DNA of 64,000 bases from positions 186,001 through 250,000 of the forward strand of contig JBBQTD010000001.1 of NCBI GenBank assembly GCA_038234715.1, read 5' to 3'. The notes under the pieces are model-generated. The model had not been told where the DNA came from and searched no databases. It was given only the letters and a program-made list of their open reading frames with translations. A program made the translations under genes and the position numbers. Position 1 is the stretch's first letter. Each line of letters opens with the position of its first letter. Shown one piece after another: positions 53,460 to 62,963 of this stretch. The stretch comes from SZAS-103 sp038234715 (lineage in GTDB: Bacteria; Pseudomonadota; Gammaproteobacteria; Xanthomonadales; Xanthomonadaceae).

Positions 53460-56400
53460 GCGCCACGCCCATCGGCGGCAGGCAGCGATCCGCCGCCGCG
53501 TCCCCTGCGCCGACGTCCCTTAACGCGCCGCGCAACCCGATCGAACGCAAGATAGATCACCGGCGTCGTGAACAGGGTCAGCACCTGGCTCACGATCATG
53601 CCGCCAACGATGGTGACGCCGAGGGGATGGCGCAGCTCGGATCCGACACCGGTGCCGAGCATCAACGGCAATGCTCCGAACAGCGCGGCGAGCGTGGTCA
53701 TCAGGATCGGCCGGAAGCGCAACAGGCAGGCCTGGTAGATCGCCTCGCGCGGTGCCATGCCCTGTTCGCGTTCGGCATCAAGCGCGAAGTCGACCATCAT
53801 GATCGCGTTTTTCTTGACGATGCCGATCAGCAGGATGATGCCGATGATCGCGACGATGCCGAGGTCGTCCCCGGCGAGCATCAATGCGAGCAATGCGCCG
53901 ACCCCCGCGGACGGCAGCGTCGACAGGATCGTGATCGGGTGGATGTAGCTCTCGTAGAGCACCCCCAGCACGATGTACATCGTGAGGATCGCCGCGATGA
54001 TGAGCAGCAGGGTATTCGTCAGCGACGCCTGGAACGCGAGCGCCGCACCCTGGAACGCGGTGTCGATGCTCAGAGGCAATCCGACATCGGCCTCGGTCTT
54101 CTTGATCGCTTCGACCGCTGCGCCGAGCGATGCGCCGGGCGCGAGATTGAACGACACCGTGGTCGACGGGAACTGGCTGAGATGGTTGATCAACAACGGC
54201 GACGCGCGTTCGCTAAGGGTGGTCACCGACGAGAGCGGCACCTGGCCGCTGGATGCCGCGGCTTGTGTCGAACCCGACGTCACGCCCTGCGGCGTGCCTC
54301 CTCCCGCCTGCGCGCCGCCTGGGGAAGACACCGAACCCTGCGGCGCCTGCGACACACTGTTGGCATTGCTCAAACCGGGGACGTAGATCCGGCTCAGCGA
54401 CTTGAGTCCCTTCTGGTACTCGGGCTTCACCTCCAGCACGACGCGATACTGGTTCGACTCGGTGAAGATCGTCGATACCAGGCGCTGGCCGAACGCGTCG
54501 TAGAGCACGCTGTCGATCGCTGCCGGAGTAATGCCCAGGCGCCCGGCGGTATCGCGGTCGATACTCAGGTACGCCTGCAGGCCCTGCGACTGCAAATCGC
54601 TGGCGACGTCGGCGAGCTGTGGCTGCCTGTTGAGCCGCTCGATGAGTTTCGGCGTCCACGTGTTGAGATCGTCCAGGCTCGGCGACGCCAGCGTGAACTG
54701 ATATTGGGTACGGCTGACGCGATCCTCGATCGTCAGGTCCTGCACCGGCTGCAGGTACAGGGCGATGCCTGGATTCTTCGCCGCGTTGTCCTGCAGGCGA
54801 CGGATCACCGCTTCGGCCCCGTCCCGGGTGCCATGCGGCTTGAGGTTGATCAGGAAGCGTCCGCTGTTGAGCGTCGTGTTCGGTCCATCAACGCCGATGA
54901 ACGACGACAGGCTCTCGATCGCAGGGTCCTTGAGGATCAGCGCGCCAAGCTGGTTCTGGCGGTCGGACATCGCTGCGAACGAGATCGACTGCGGCGCTTC
55001 GGAAATGCCCTGGATGACGCCGGTGTCCTGCAGCGGGAAAAATCCCTTCGGAATCACGACGTACAGCACGACCGTCAACGCGAGCGTGAGCACTGCGACC
55101 ACCAGCGTCGCGCCCTGTCGATCGAGCACCCAGTTCAGCCAGACCCCGTAGCGCGCGATGATACGATCGAACACCTCGCCGGTGCGCCGTGAGAAACGGC
55201 TTTCCCTCTCTGGCTCGACATGCTTGAGGATCTTCGCGCACAGCATCGGCACCAGCGTCATCGACACCACCGCCGAGATGATAATCGTCACCGCGAGCGT
55301 GATCGCGAATTCGCGGAACAGCCGCCCCACCACGTCGCCCATGAACAACAACGGGATCAGCACCGCAAGCAGGGAAATCGTCAGCGAGATGATCGTGAAG
55401 CCGATTTGTCTGGATCCCTTCAGCGCGGCTTCGAGCGGTGCGTCGCCTTCTTCCAGGTAACGCGAGATGTTCTCGATCATCACAATCGCATCGTCGACGA
55501 CGAAGCCGGTCGAAATCGTCAACGCCATCATCGTGAGGTTGTTGAGGCTGAAGCCGCACAGGTACATCACCGCAAATGTGCCGACCAGCGACAGCGGGAC
55601 CGAGAAGCTCGGGATGATCGTCGCCGGGATGTTGCGCAGGAACAGGAAGATCACCAGCACGACCAGAACGACGGCGAGGAACAGCTCTAACTGCACGTCG
55701 TGCACCGAAGCGCGCACGGTAACGGTGCGATCGGTCAGCACTGCGACATCGACGCCGCCGGGCATCGATGTGGTCAGGGTCGGCAGCAACTGCTTGATGC
55801 GGTCGACGACATCGATCACGTTCGCGCCCGGCTGGCGCTGGATGTTCATGATCACCGCGGGCGTGGTGTCCTTCCATGCCGCAAGCTTGTTGTTCTCGGT
55901 GCCATCCACGACGTCGGCGACATCCGACAGGCGCACCGCTCCGCCGTTGCGGTAGGCGATGATGATGCCCTTGTATTCCGCGGCGGTCTTGAGCTGGTCG
56001 TTCGCATCGATCGTGTACGCGCGCGTCGGTCCATCGAAGCTGCCCTTCGCGGTGTTGACGTTGGCGCTGCCGATCGCGTTGCGCAGGTCCTCCAGGCTCA
56101 TCCCGTACGACGCAAGCGCGGTGGGGTTCGCCTGCACGCGCACGGCCGGACGCTGACCGCCGGACAAGGTCACCAGGCCGACGCCCGCGATCTGCGAAAT
56201 CTTCTGCGCGAGCCGCGTGTCCGCAAGGTCCTCGACCTGCGACAGCGGCACCGTCTTCGAGGTGAGCGCCAGCGCCAGGATCGGCGCGTCGGCCGGATTG
56301 ACCTTGCTGTAGATCGGCGGCGTCGGCAGGTCGGCAGGCAGGAACGTGCCCGACGCATTGATCGCCGCCTGCACTTCCTGCTCGGCGACATCCAGCGGCA

Positions 56401-56695
56401 ACGCCAGTGAAAACTGCAACGTCACCACCGAAGCGCCGGCCGAGCTCGTCGACGACATCTGGTTGAGGCCCGGCATCTGCCCGAACTGGCGTTCGAGCGG
56501 CGCAGTCACCGACGACGTGATCACCTCCGGGCTTGCCCCCGGATACAACGTGGTGACCTGGATCGTCGGGTAGTCGACTTCCGGCAATGCCGACAACGGC
56601 AGGAACCGGTACGCAAGAATGCCGACCAGCAGGATCGCCGCCATCAGCAGCGATGTCGCAACTGGCCGCACGATGAATTGACGCGACGGATTCAT
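53456..56695 (-). CDS. mdtB: RND efflux permease, MdtB-like
   Basis: A 1079-aa inner-membrane RND transporter, partner of MdtC in a heterotrimer. The N-terminus N-P-S-R-Q-F-I-V-R-P-V-A-T and first membrane helix are canonical. GFVVDDAIVMIENISRYLE carries the paired proton-relay Asp residues. A Gly/Ala/Gln/Ser-rich insertion (about residues 770-815, between L-S-N-A-N-S-V-S and V-P-L-S-S-V) interrupts a periplasmic loop and is not present in typical MdtB. It starts 3 bp after the mdtA stop and overlaps mdtC at its own stop. Confidence 0.93.
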   Translation of the reverse strand: MNPSRQFIVRPVATSLLMAAILLVGILAYRFLPLSALPEVDYPTIQVTTLYPGASPEVITSSVTAPLERQFGQMPGLNQMSSTSSAGASVVTLQFSLALPLDVAEQEVQAAINASGTFLPADLPTPPIYSKVNPADAPILALALTSKTVPLSQVEDLADTRLAQKISQIAGVGLVTLSGGQRPAVRVQANPTALASYGMSLEDLRNAIGSANVNTAKGSFDGPTRAYTIDANDQLKTAAEYKGIIIAYRNGGAVRLSDVADVVDGTENNKLAAWKDTTPAVIMNIQRQPGANVIDVVDRIKQLLPTLTTSMPGGVDVAVLTDRTVTVRASVHDVQLELFLAVVLVVLVIFLFLRNIPATIIPSFSVPLSLVGTFAVMYLCGFSLNNLTMMALTISTGFVVDDAIVMIENISRYLEEGDAPLEAALKGSRQIGFTIISLTISLLAVLIPLLFMGDVVGRLFREFAITLAVTIIISAVVSMTLVPMLCAKILKHVEPERESRFSRRTGEVFDRIIARYGVWLNWVLDRQGATLVVAVLTLALTVVLYVVIPKGFFPLQDTGVIQGISEAPQSISFAAMSDRQNQLGALILKDPAIESLSSFIGVDGPNTTLNSGRFLINLKPHGTRDGAEAVIRRLQDNAAKNPGIALYLQPVQDLTIEDRVSRTQYQFTLASPSLDDLNTWTPKLIERLNRQPQLADVASDLQSQGLQAYLSIDRDTAGRLGITPAAIDSVLYDAFGQRLVSTIFTESNQYRVVLEVKPEYQKGLKSLSRIYVPGLSNANSVSQAPQGSVSSPGGAQAGGGTPQGVTSGSTQAAASSGQVPLSSVTTLSERASPLLINHLSQFPSTTVSFNLAPGASLGAAVEAIKKTEADVGLPLSIDTAFQGAALAFQASLTNTLLLIIAAILTMYIVLGVLYESYIHPITILSTLPSAGVGALLALMLAGDDLGIVAIIGIILLIGIVKKNAIMMVDFALDAEREQGMAPREAIYQACLLRFRPILMTTLAALFGALPLMLGTGVGSELRHPLGVTIVGGMIVSQVLTLFTTPVIYLAFDRVARRVKGRRRRGRGGGSLPAADGRGA

Positions 56696-56698
56696 GCG

Positions 56699-58120
56699 TT
56701 ATTGCCTGCTGCCACCGCTGCTTCGAGGATTTCCACTGCCCTGGCCGCCGCTACCGTCGCTGGCTCCGGAATTTGCAGGGTTCGCTCCATTGGCACCGCC
56801 GTGGCGATTCTGCCCGTTGCCATGGCCTTGGCCGCCTTCGACGTGCCGGTGGCCCTGCCATCCCTGCGCGCCGGCGTGGCCGGCATCAGCGGCACCGGAC
56901 GCAGCTGCGCGAATGAATTTCGGCGCATCGCCCGGGAGCGACACCCTGCTGCCCTCGCGCAGCTTGTCACCGCCATCAGTGACCACGACTTCGCCAGGCT
57001 GCAGTCCGCTGGTCACCGCCACGCGCTCGGCTTCGGTCGGGCCCGTCTTGATGTTTCGCACGCTCACGGTCTTGTCTGGATTGACGACGTATACGAACAA
57101 ACCGTCGGAACCGCGTTGCAAAGCCGCGGTTGGGATCACCGTCGCTCCGCGCATGACGTCAAGGAGCACGCGCACGTTCACGAACTGGTTCGGGAACAGG
57201 CTTTCATCGTCGTTCGCGAATTCGGCCTTCACCTTGACGGTGCCGGTGCTGGTGTCGATTTGATTATCCAGGCTCGCGACTGCGCCGCTCGCAAGCCTGG
57301 TTTGCCCGGAACGATCGTAGGCATAAGCTGTCAGCGTTTCTCCGGCGTGCAGCTTGCGGAGCACGCCAGGAAGGCTGTCTTCGGCCATCGTGAACAGAAC
57401 GTCGATTGGCTTGAGCTGGGTGATGACGACGATGCTGCTGCCGCCACCGGCCTGCACATTGTTGCCTGGGTCGACCTGGCGCAGGCCGACTCGCCCGGTC
57501 ACTGGCGCTGTTATTTTCGTGTAGGCGAGATTCACCTTCGCCGTGTCGATCTGCCCCTGGTCCGCTTTCACCGATCCTTCGTATTGGTGCACCAGCGAAT
57601 GCTGCGCATCTACTTGCTGTCTGGCGATCGAATCCTCCTTGAAGAGCGTCTCGTACCGCTTCTGGTTGATCTTCGCTTCGGCCAACAGCGCCTGGTCGCG
57701 CGCCTGCGCACCCTCAACCTGCGTCAATGCCGCCTGATACGGGCGCGGATCGATCGCGGCGAGCAGATCGCCCTTCTGGACCATCTGCCCTTCCTTGAAC
57801 TGCACATTGAGCAATTGCCCGCTGACCTGCGCGTTGACCGTGACGCCCCGCTGCGGCGTCACCGTACCCAAGCCGTTGAGGTAGATATTGATGTCGCCGG
57901 TGGCGACCATCGCCGTGCCGACCGGCATTGCTTGTCCGCCCGGCCCACCGGGGCCGCCGCGACCGCCACCGCGACCTCCGGTCTGTGCAGGCGCGCCATG
58001 GTTTGCAAGGTAGTAGCCTCCGCCGGCAACCACAGCGGCCACCGCCAGAATGATCATCACCGCGCCCCAGTGGCGCTTTGAATTCTCGCGCGTGGCATGC
58101 GTGTCGGATTGAGTGGTCAT
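56699..58120 (-). CDS. mdtA: RND periplasmic adaptor, MdtA-like
   Basis: A 473-aa membrane-fusion protein, first gene of the pump operon. A membrane anchor at about 20-40 is followed by a Gly-rich spacer (about 45-62), then the beta-barrel/lipoyl/hairpin core. The core has V-T-V-N-A-Q-V-S-G-Q-L, A-I-D-P-R-P-Y-Q-A-A-L-x-Q-x-E, Y-T-K-I-T-A-P-V-T-G-R-V-G-L-R-x-V-D-P-G and a C-terminal V-V-T-D-G. The last 70 residues are unusual: rich in Gly, His, Asn and Ser (G-H-R-H, Q-G-H-G-N-G, N-R-H-G-G), which could bind metal. It joins the two permeases to the outer-membrane channel. Confidence 0.92.
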   Translation of the reverse strand: MTTQSDTHATRENSKRHWGAVMIILAVAAVVAGGGYYLANHGAPAQTGGRGGGRGGPGGPGGQAMPVGTAMVATGDINIYLNGLGTVTPQRGVTVNAQVSGQLLNVQFKEGQMVQKGDLLAAIDPRPYQAALTQVEGAQARDQALLAEAKINQKRYETLFKEDSIARQQVDAQHSLVHQYEGSVKADQGQIDTAKVNLAYTKITAPVTGRVGLRQVDPGNNVQAGGGSSIVVITQLKPIDVLFTMAEDSLPGVLRKLHAGETLTAYAYDRSGQTRLASGAVASLDNQIDTSTGTVKVKAEFANDDESLFPNQFVNVRVLLDVMRGATVIPTAALQRGSDGLFVYVVNPDKTVSVRNIKTGPTEAERVAVTSGLQPGEVVVTDGGDKLREGSRVSLPGDAPKFIRAAASGAADAGHAGAQGWQGHRHVEGGQGHGNGQNRHGGANGANPANSGASDGSGGQGSGNPRSSGGSRQ

Positions 58121-58708
58121 GTCTGCCAGTCGATTGGGTAGGGGGAGCTCACATCAGCGCCCAGGCGGCATGGTGCTTGGGTTCGTTGCGTCGTGCCACG
58201 CGAATGCGCAACGCCAAGTTCGGAGCTTGCAACGGCATTCCGGATTTGAACAGGTTTGACTGTCGTCAGTTTGGCAGGCCGCGTGATGCACCGCGGATGG
58301 ACCTCGGCGCGTCCGGCTCGGGCAGATACGACCTGCCCGCGGCCGACTTGAGCAGAGATCCGGCCCATCCATGCTTCGCTCCATGCGGACACTCACGACG
58401 TAACCGGCGGTGCTCGGCGTGGGTACTGTCCCGCCAGAACGGCTAGCGGACTGTGTAGTTGACCGCAAGCGCCGTTAACACCGCCCCAACGCAACGCGCT
58501 TCTTCCCGCCACCACCCAACGGAACGCGCTTCCCGGAACAGCGGATGGTTGCATGTACGGCCGGAACGCTGGACCCGAGGCCGCCGGCGGTGCGATGGTC
58601 CGGGCTTGCTTTTCTTGCCGCTCAGGATCGGCGAGACTGCGACAGTCGCTGTTCCTTGCAACGAGAGCCGCTCGCGCGTTGGCGGTGCCGGCCCAGCCCG
58701 AAGGCTCC
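58121..58708. promoter_or_regulatory. Long divergent region between the efflux operon and the kinase
   Basis: 588 bp with no convincing gene; the frame of the kinase stays open to 58553 but lacks a ribosome site or domain there. It should hold the promoter of mdtABC-OMF (near 58150-58250) and of the kinase. A short near-duplicate, CAACGCAACGCGCTTC and CAACGGAACGCGCTTC, lies around 58489-58530. No local regulator gene flanks the pump. Confidence 0.5.
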
Positions 58709-60691
58709 ATGGACGACATCGAACAGCTGCAGATTCGCGTGAAGCGCCTGGAAGCAGTGCAGGCGATGCTTCTGCACGTCGGGCGCCTGTCATGTACCAC
58801 CCACGACCTCGACCAGTTCCTGGCAGCAACCCACGAGGCGGTCGGCCGCATCCTGTACGCCGCAAATTTTTTTGTCGCGTTGTACGACCCGGGCGACTCC
58901 ACCATCCGTTTTGTCTATTTCGTCGATGAGGTCGATCCGCCGGAAGACCCCACCCAGCGATTCCCGCTGCGCAACGCCGATGAGTCAGCGACCGCATGGG
59001 TGATCCTCAAGGGCGAGCCGTTGAACCTGACAGCCGCGGAATTTTGCCAGAGCCACTGGAAATGGGGATCGGCGGAATGGCGCACCGGGACCGATTCCGC
59101 GCACTGGGTGGGCATGCCGCTACGGCTCAGCGACGGCAAGATCCTCGGTGCACTGGTGATCCAGAGCTACCACGGGGACCGCATCTACACCGATGAAGAC
59201 GTGGCCCTGTTCGGACAGATCGCCGACCATATCTCGACCACCCTGGAAAAACTCACCGCCACCCAGCGACTCGAGCAGGCAATCACCGAGCGCACCTGCG
59301 AACTCGAACATGAAGTCGCCGTGCGTCGCAAGGCCGAGGAATTGCAACGCGGCCTGTACGAGATCGCCGCGCTGTCGGCGACCGGCGCAACGCTCGAGGA
59401 CGTCTATCGCACCGTGCACGATGTGACATCGCGCCTGCTCTACGCGCGCAATTTCTTCATCATGCTGCACCACGAGGCGGACCAGGAATTCAACTTCCCG
59501 TACTCCGTCGATCAGTTCGAGGAACCCTTCCCGCCTGACAAGCGCTTTCCGATCTGGCGTGGCCTCACCAACTACGTCGTGCGCACCCGCCACCCGCAGC
59601 TGGTCGATCCCGCGCGGCGCGCGCAACTCGTGCTTGACGGCGAAATCCAGGAGTCCAAGGGGCATCTGGGCTTCTACAGCTGGATGGGGGCGCCGATGAT
59701 CGTCGCGGAGCGCGTCTACGGCGTGATCGTGGTGCAGAGCTACGACCCCGCCTTCCGCCACAGTGCAGACGACCTCGCCCTGCTGGCCTACATGGCGACG
59801 CACGTAGCTGGCGCACTGTCGCGACGCGACGCCGACGTGCAGTTGCGCGACGCGGCGGAGCAGCTGAGCCGACGCAACGAGGACCTCACCAGCACGCTCG
59901 ACCAGTTGCGCGATACCCAAAGCGAACTGGTCCGGCAGGAGAAGCTGGCGTCGCTGGGCGGCCTGGTCGCCGGCATCGCGCACGAAATCAACACGCCGCT
60001 TGGCATCTGCATCACCGCGACGTCGCACCTGCAGGGGGAAATGCGCGAATGGCGCGCATGGAACGACGCGGGCACCTTCGATGCGACCAGGATCGACGTG
60101 ATGCTCAACGACCTCGGCGTCGCCCTGCATATCCTGGACAACAACATCCGCCGTGGCGCCGAGCTGGTGCGTTCGTTCAAGCAGGTTGCGGTGGACCAGT
60201 CGTCAGGCCAGCGGCGCACGTTCGACCTTGCCGAATACCTCGATGAGATCCTGCTGTCGCTCAAGCCCAAGCTCAAACACGCTCCGTGCAAGGTGCACGT
60301 GGACTGTCCGTCCGGCATCCGCATGGACAGTTTTCCAGGCGCGTTGTCGCAGGTCGTGACCAACCTGGTCATGAATGCGCTGCTGCACGCATTCGATGGT
60401 CGCGACGATGGCGTGATCCGGATCCACGGCGCCGTGGACGGCGAAGACGTGGTGCTGAAAGTCTCCGACGACGGCGCCGGCATGGTCGCGGCCGACCTCA
60501 AGCAGTTCTTCGATCCGTTCTTCACCACCAAGCGCGGCAGTGGAGGCACCGGCCTCGGCGCACACATCGTTTTCAACCAGGTCACCAGTGTGCTGGGGGG
60601 GACGATCAAGGTGGTGAGCGCTCCTGGCGCAGGCCTGCAGGTGCGGATGAGGTTGCCGCGCACGCTGGCCGTCACGACGCCCGCGCATTGA
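58709..60691 (+). CDS. GAF-GAF hybrid-free histidine kinase
   Basis: A 660-aa soluble sensor kinase. ATG 58709 (after GAAGGC) is preferred to the upstream open frame. A short coiled coil leads to two GAF domains (about 25-180 and 220-375), each followed by a coiled coil. The HisKA segment SLGGLVAGIAHEINTPLG has phospho-acceptor H425, and the HATPase has N-L-V-M-N-A-L (N box), DDGAGM (G1), FDPFFTTK (F) and GTGLG (G2). It has no receiver domain and no neighbouring response regulator, so it is an orphan. Its GAF domains share wording with the 11317/14380 GGDEF-EAL paralogs (Y-A-x-N-F-F-x-x-L-Y-D, D-W/H-x-G-V/M-P-x-R, G-A-x-V-I-Q-S-Y). Confidence 0.92.
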   Translation: MDDIEQLQIRVKRLEAVQAMLLHVGRLSCTTHDLDQFLAATHEAVGRILYAANFFVALYDPGDSTIRFVYFVDEVDPPEDPTQRFPLRNADESATAWVILKGEPLNLTAAEFCQSHWKWGSAEWRTGTDSAHWVGMPLRLSDGKILGALVIQSYHGDRIYTDEDVALFGQIADHISTTLEKLTATQRLEQAITERTCELEHEVAVRRKAEELQRGLYEIAALSATGATLEDVYRTVHDVTSRLLYARNFFIMLHHEADQEFNFPYSVDQFEEPFPPDKRFPIWRGLTNYVVRTRHPQLVDPARRAQLVLDGEIQESKGHLGFYSWMGAPMIVAERVYGVIVVQSYDPAFRHSADDLALLAYMATHVAGALSRRDADVQLRDAAEQLSRRNEDLTSTLDQLRDTQSELVRQEKLASLGGLVAGIAHEINTPLGICITATSHLQGEMREWRAWNDAGTFDATRIDVMLNDLGVALHILDNNIRRGAELVRSFKQVAVDQSSGQRRTFDLAEYLDEILLSLKPKLKHAPCKVHVDCPSGIRMDSFPGALSQVVTNLVMNALLHAFDGRDDGVIRIHGAVDGEDVVLKVSDDGAGMVAADLKQFFDPFFTTKRGSGGTGLGAHIVFNQVTSVLGGTIKVVSAPGAGLQVRMRLPRTLAVTTPAH

Positions 60692-60784
60692 GCGCAATTT
60701 CCGCAGCCCGCGCGCAGGCGCAAGGCGTCCGCAACGATCGCGCCACGTAGCAAGCCCGCCCTGGTTCCTTCCCTGGAGACCGCG

Positions 60785-61606
60785 ATGCGTCACGCCGCCA
60801 CCCTGTCATTGCTGCTACTCGGAGCCATGCTGCCGCGTGTCGCTGATGCGGCAAAGACCAGTCCCGCGCCCGCTGTGAATGCGAACGCGACGACACCTGC
60901 GTTCGACCCAACGGCAAGCTACCGTGCCGTGCACGTCGATACCATCGACCCAAGCCTGCAGCACGTCTTCGAGGATGCGCGGATCGCGTGGCTGAAGATT
61001 CTCGTTGGGCATCACACGACCGATGGCCGCGGATTCTTCCTGCAGCGCGACGGCAACACCTTGATCACCCTGCACTCATTCAACACGTTTTCCGAATACG
61101 ATACATTGCGCGCTTTTCGCGCAGCTGTAGCGCAGCGCATCGGCCCTGAGGGCGAAAATGCAGGACGGCAGTACGACCTCGGCGACGTTGCGATCACCTC
61201 GCCGCACAACAGCGAAGTGTGGTCGCGCGACACCGATTTCGATTACCACGTGCCGGGCGTGGCGCTGGACGAATACACGGCCGGCTACATGCAGATGGTG
61301 GTCGAACAGGTGCGCTCGGACGACTACGCAGCGGCATGGAAGGAAATCAGCGCGGCGTTGATTGCAGCGAAGTACCCCCTCAGCCGCATCGGCTTCTTCA
61401 GCATGCTCGGAAGCGGTCGGCACATCGGGCTGTGGCTCGCGCCGGACAAGGCGGCGTTCCGGAGCGCCGGTTCCCCGCAGGATGCGGTCGCGCGGGTTGT
61501 GGGCGCAGCGAAGGCGCGCACGCTGTTCGATCGACTCAAGGCGGCGACGAGCGACGTGCAAGTCTCAGAGTTGGTGCCACGCCCGGAATTGAAGAGCCCA
61601 GAATAG
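60785..61606 (+). CDS. Exported protein of unknown function
   Basis: A 273-aa protein from ATG 60785 (GGAGA upstream). The signal peptide covers about 1-22 (LSLLLLGAMLPRVADAAK). The mature part looks alpha/beta (about 60-260), with V-F-E-D-A-R-I-A-W-L-K-I-L, G-R-G-F-F-L-Q-R-D-G-N-T-L-I-T-L-H-S-F and V-A-R-V-V-G-A-A-K-A-R-T-L-F-D-R-L. It has no Cys after the signal peptide. Family not recognised. It follows the kinase by 93 bp on the same strand and ends in a hairpin. Confidence 0.75.
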   Translation: MRHAATLSLLLLGAMLPRVADAAKTSPAPAVNANATTPAFDPTASYRAVHVDTIDPSLQHVFEDARIAWLKILVGHHTTDGRGFFLQRDGNTLITLHSFNTFSEYDTLRAFRAAVAQRIGPEGENAGRQYDLGDVAITSPHNSEVWSRDTDFDYHVPGVALDEYTAGYMQMVVEQVRSDDYAAAWKEISAALIAAKYPLSRIGFFSMLGSGRHIGLWLAPDKAAFRSAGSPQDAVARVVGAAKARTLFDRLKAATSDVQVSELVPRPELKSPE

Positions 61607-61612
61607 ACCGAA

Positions 61613-61632
61613 GCCCCGAACGATGCCGGGGC
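61613..61632 (+). terminator. Hairpin after the exported protein gene
   Basis: GCCCCG (61613-61618), loop AACGATGC, CGGGGC (61627-61632), then GTTTCC, starting 6 bp after the stop. A strong 6-bp GC stem with a short T-run, so probably an intrinsic terminator, though the T-tract is weak. Confidence 0.5.
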
Positions 61633-61810
61633 GTTTCCTGGACGCCTGCGTGCAACTGTCAGTGTTGCTGTTTGTCGTCCGCCTTGCTGTCGGTATGGGC
61701 GGCACGCGGAACGCTTGAGCAAAGCGGCTGTGCGGGCAGCGGTGCATGCCTGCACCGCAAGGCATCCCGCAGGCACGGCCGCACATGCGTTCCCAAGCGG
61801 ACCGCCGTGG

Positions 61811-62197
61811 TCATTGGCCGGGTGAAGGTTGCCAAAGTTCTACCTTGTTGCCTTCTGGATCGATGACCCAGGCAAACTTCCCGTACTCGGAATCGTCGAT
61901 CTTCTCGAGAACGTTGCAGCCCTCTTCGCGCAAGACCTTGACCAGGGCGTGGAGATCCTCTACCCGATAGTTGACCATGAAGGATGCAGTGCTGGGCGCA
62001 AACTGGACACCTTCCTCTGAAAAGACAGACCACGCGGTTGTTCCACCGACCGGCTTGCCTTCACCGTCGGTCCAGTCGAAAGCTGCGCCACCCCATTGCT
62101 GCACATCGATTCCGAGGTGACGCTTGTACCAGTCCTGCAGGGCCGGTGCGTCTTTGGCCTTGAAGAAGATGCCGCCAATTCCAGTGACTCGCTGCAT
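61811..62197 (-). CDS. VOC-superfamily (glyoxalase-like) protein
   Basis: A 128-aa single-unit VOC protein. ATG 62197 has GGAGG 4 nt upstream, overriding the frame to 62248. It has G-I-G-G-I-F-F-K-A-K-D, L-Q-D-W-Y-K-R-H-L-G-I, F-M-V-N-Y-R-V-E-D-L-H-A-L, and the terminal F-A-W-V-I-D-P-E-G-N-K-V-E-L-W-Q-P with the metal-ligand Glu. This is the bleomycin-resistance/glyoxalase type, whose substrate cannot be told. It lies 84 bp downstream of the acetyltransferase on the same strand. Confidence 0.9.
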   Translation of the reverse strand: MQRVTGIGGIFFKAKDAPALQDWYKRHLGIDVQQWGGAAFDWTDGEGKPVGGTTAWSVFSEEGVQFAPSTASFMVNYRVEDLHALVKVLREEGCNVLEKIDDSEYGKFAWVIDPEGNKVELWQPSPGQ

Positions 62198-62281
62198 GGA
62201 ACCTCCGGGGTCGGGTTGTGGTGAGGGACAATGTTTTCTGCGGCCCAACGCCGCGCGCCGAAGACGCGTTGCCTGGACGCG

Positions 62282-62785
62282 CTAGGTTGCGGCCAAGTCA
62301 AGCCAAAGATGCAACTGGTCGGTATATTCGTCTCCTTTCTTGACAGCTTTGGGCTCGCGGCCGTAGACGTTGAAACCCAGGGTCTCGTACAGGTGCAGAG
62401 CCGGCTTATTGCCAGCAAGCACCGACAGTGTGAGCGATTGAAGCCCAACCTGCCTTGATTCTTCAATAAGACTTGACAGAAGGCGGTGCGCTACACCTTG
62501 ACCACGGTGCGATGACCGCACATACACACTACGGACCTCAGCCGTGTGACGGCGCGACAGGCGATCAGGGCGAACAAAACGGATGATTCCGACCAGGCTC
62601 GCATTGTCGAACGCACCGAGATAGAAAATATTCGGGTCCGCCAGATCCATTTCGACTTCCGAAAGCGGTGTGCCCTCGATGTCAGCGTAGGTCGCAAGAA
62701 ATGCTTCAGGGGATTCCGAAAGTCCACGCAGCCGACACTCCTGCAGCAAAGAGGCGTCAGACTTCGAGAGGCGACGAATTTGCAT
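62282..62785 (-). CDS. GNAT-family N-acetyltransferase
   Basis: A 167-aa acetyltransferase that uses acetyl-CoA. The fold is complete: M-Q-I-R-R-L-S-K-S-D-A, R-L-R-G-L-x-E-S-P-E-A-F, V-G-I-I-R-F-V, V-R-S-V-Y-V-R-S-S-H-R-G-Q-G-V-A-H-R-L-L (motif A, with the Q/R-x-x-G-x-A CoA loop), and N-K-P-A-L-H-L-Y-E-T-L-G-F-N-V-Y-G-R-E-P. The substrate is unknown. Composition is less G+C-rich than in the chromosomal core. VOC and GNAT genes are common cargo of integron cassettes. Confidence 0.9.
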   Translation of the reverse strand: MQIRRLSKSDASLLQECRLRGLSESPEAFLATYADIEGTPLSEVEMDLADPNIFYLGAFDNASLVGIIRFVRPDRLSRRHTAEVRSVYVRSSHRGQGVAHRLLSSLIEESRQVGLQSLTLSVLAGNKPALHLYETLGFNVYGREPKAVKKGDEYTDQLHLWLDLAAT

Positions 62786-62807
62786 TTCGCATCCTGATGC
62801 TTGCCAG

Positions 62808-62822
62808 ACCCCGCATCGGGGT
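62808..62822. repeat. Short hairpin between two minus-strand genes
   Basis: ACCCCG-CAT-CGGGGT, perfect 6-bp arms, in the 178-bp gap between the GNAT and membrane-protein genes. Another palindrome, CAACCGGTTG, lies at 62952-62961. No clear attC is found in this gap. Confidence 0.5.
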
Positions 62823-62963
62823 TTGGAACTGGATGTTCAGGCGGGTGGCAGGCCACGTCAATGAGGCAAATGCCTCGGCCAAGGTGTTCACCGGTTTCTG
62901 CGCACGTGCAGGCGTGCTGAAGCTGCAGTGCATGGCGACGAACCCGGGGCGCAACCGGTTGAC

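Noticed and set aside
62243..62292. attC-like hairpin (GCCCAAC ... GTTGCGG) after the acetyltransferase gene
   Set aside because: About 50 bp is shorter than known attC sites, the inner boxes are not recognisable and it lacks the core shared by sites A and B. It may still be a degenerate site.
62757..62954. 65-codon minus-strand ORF between the GNAT and membrane-protein genes
   Set aside because: It overlaps the GNAT start, has no ribosome site and no recognisable domain.
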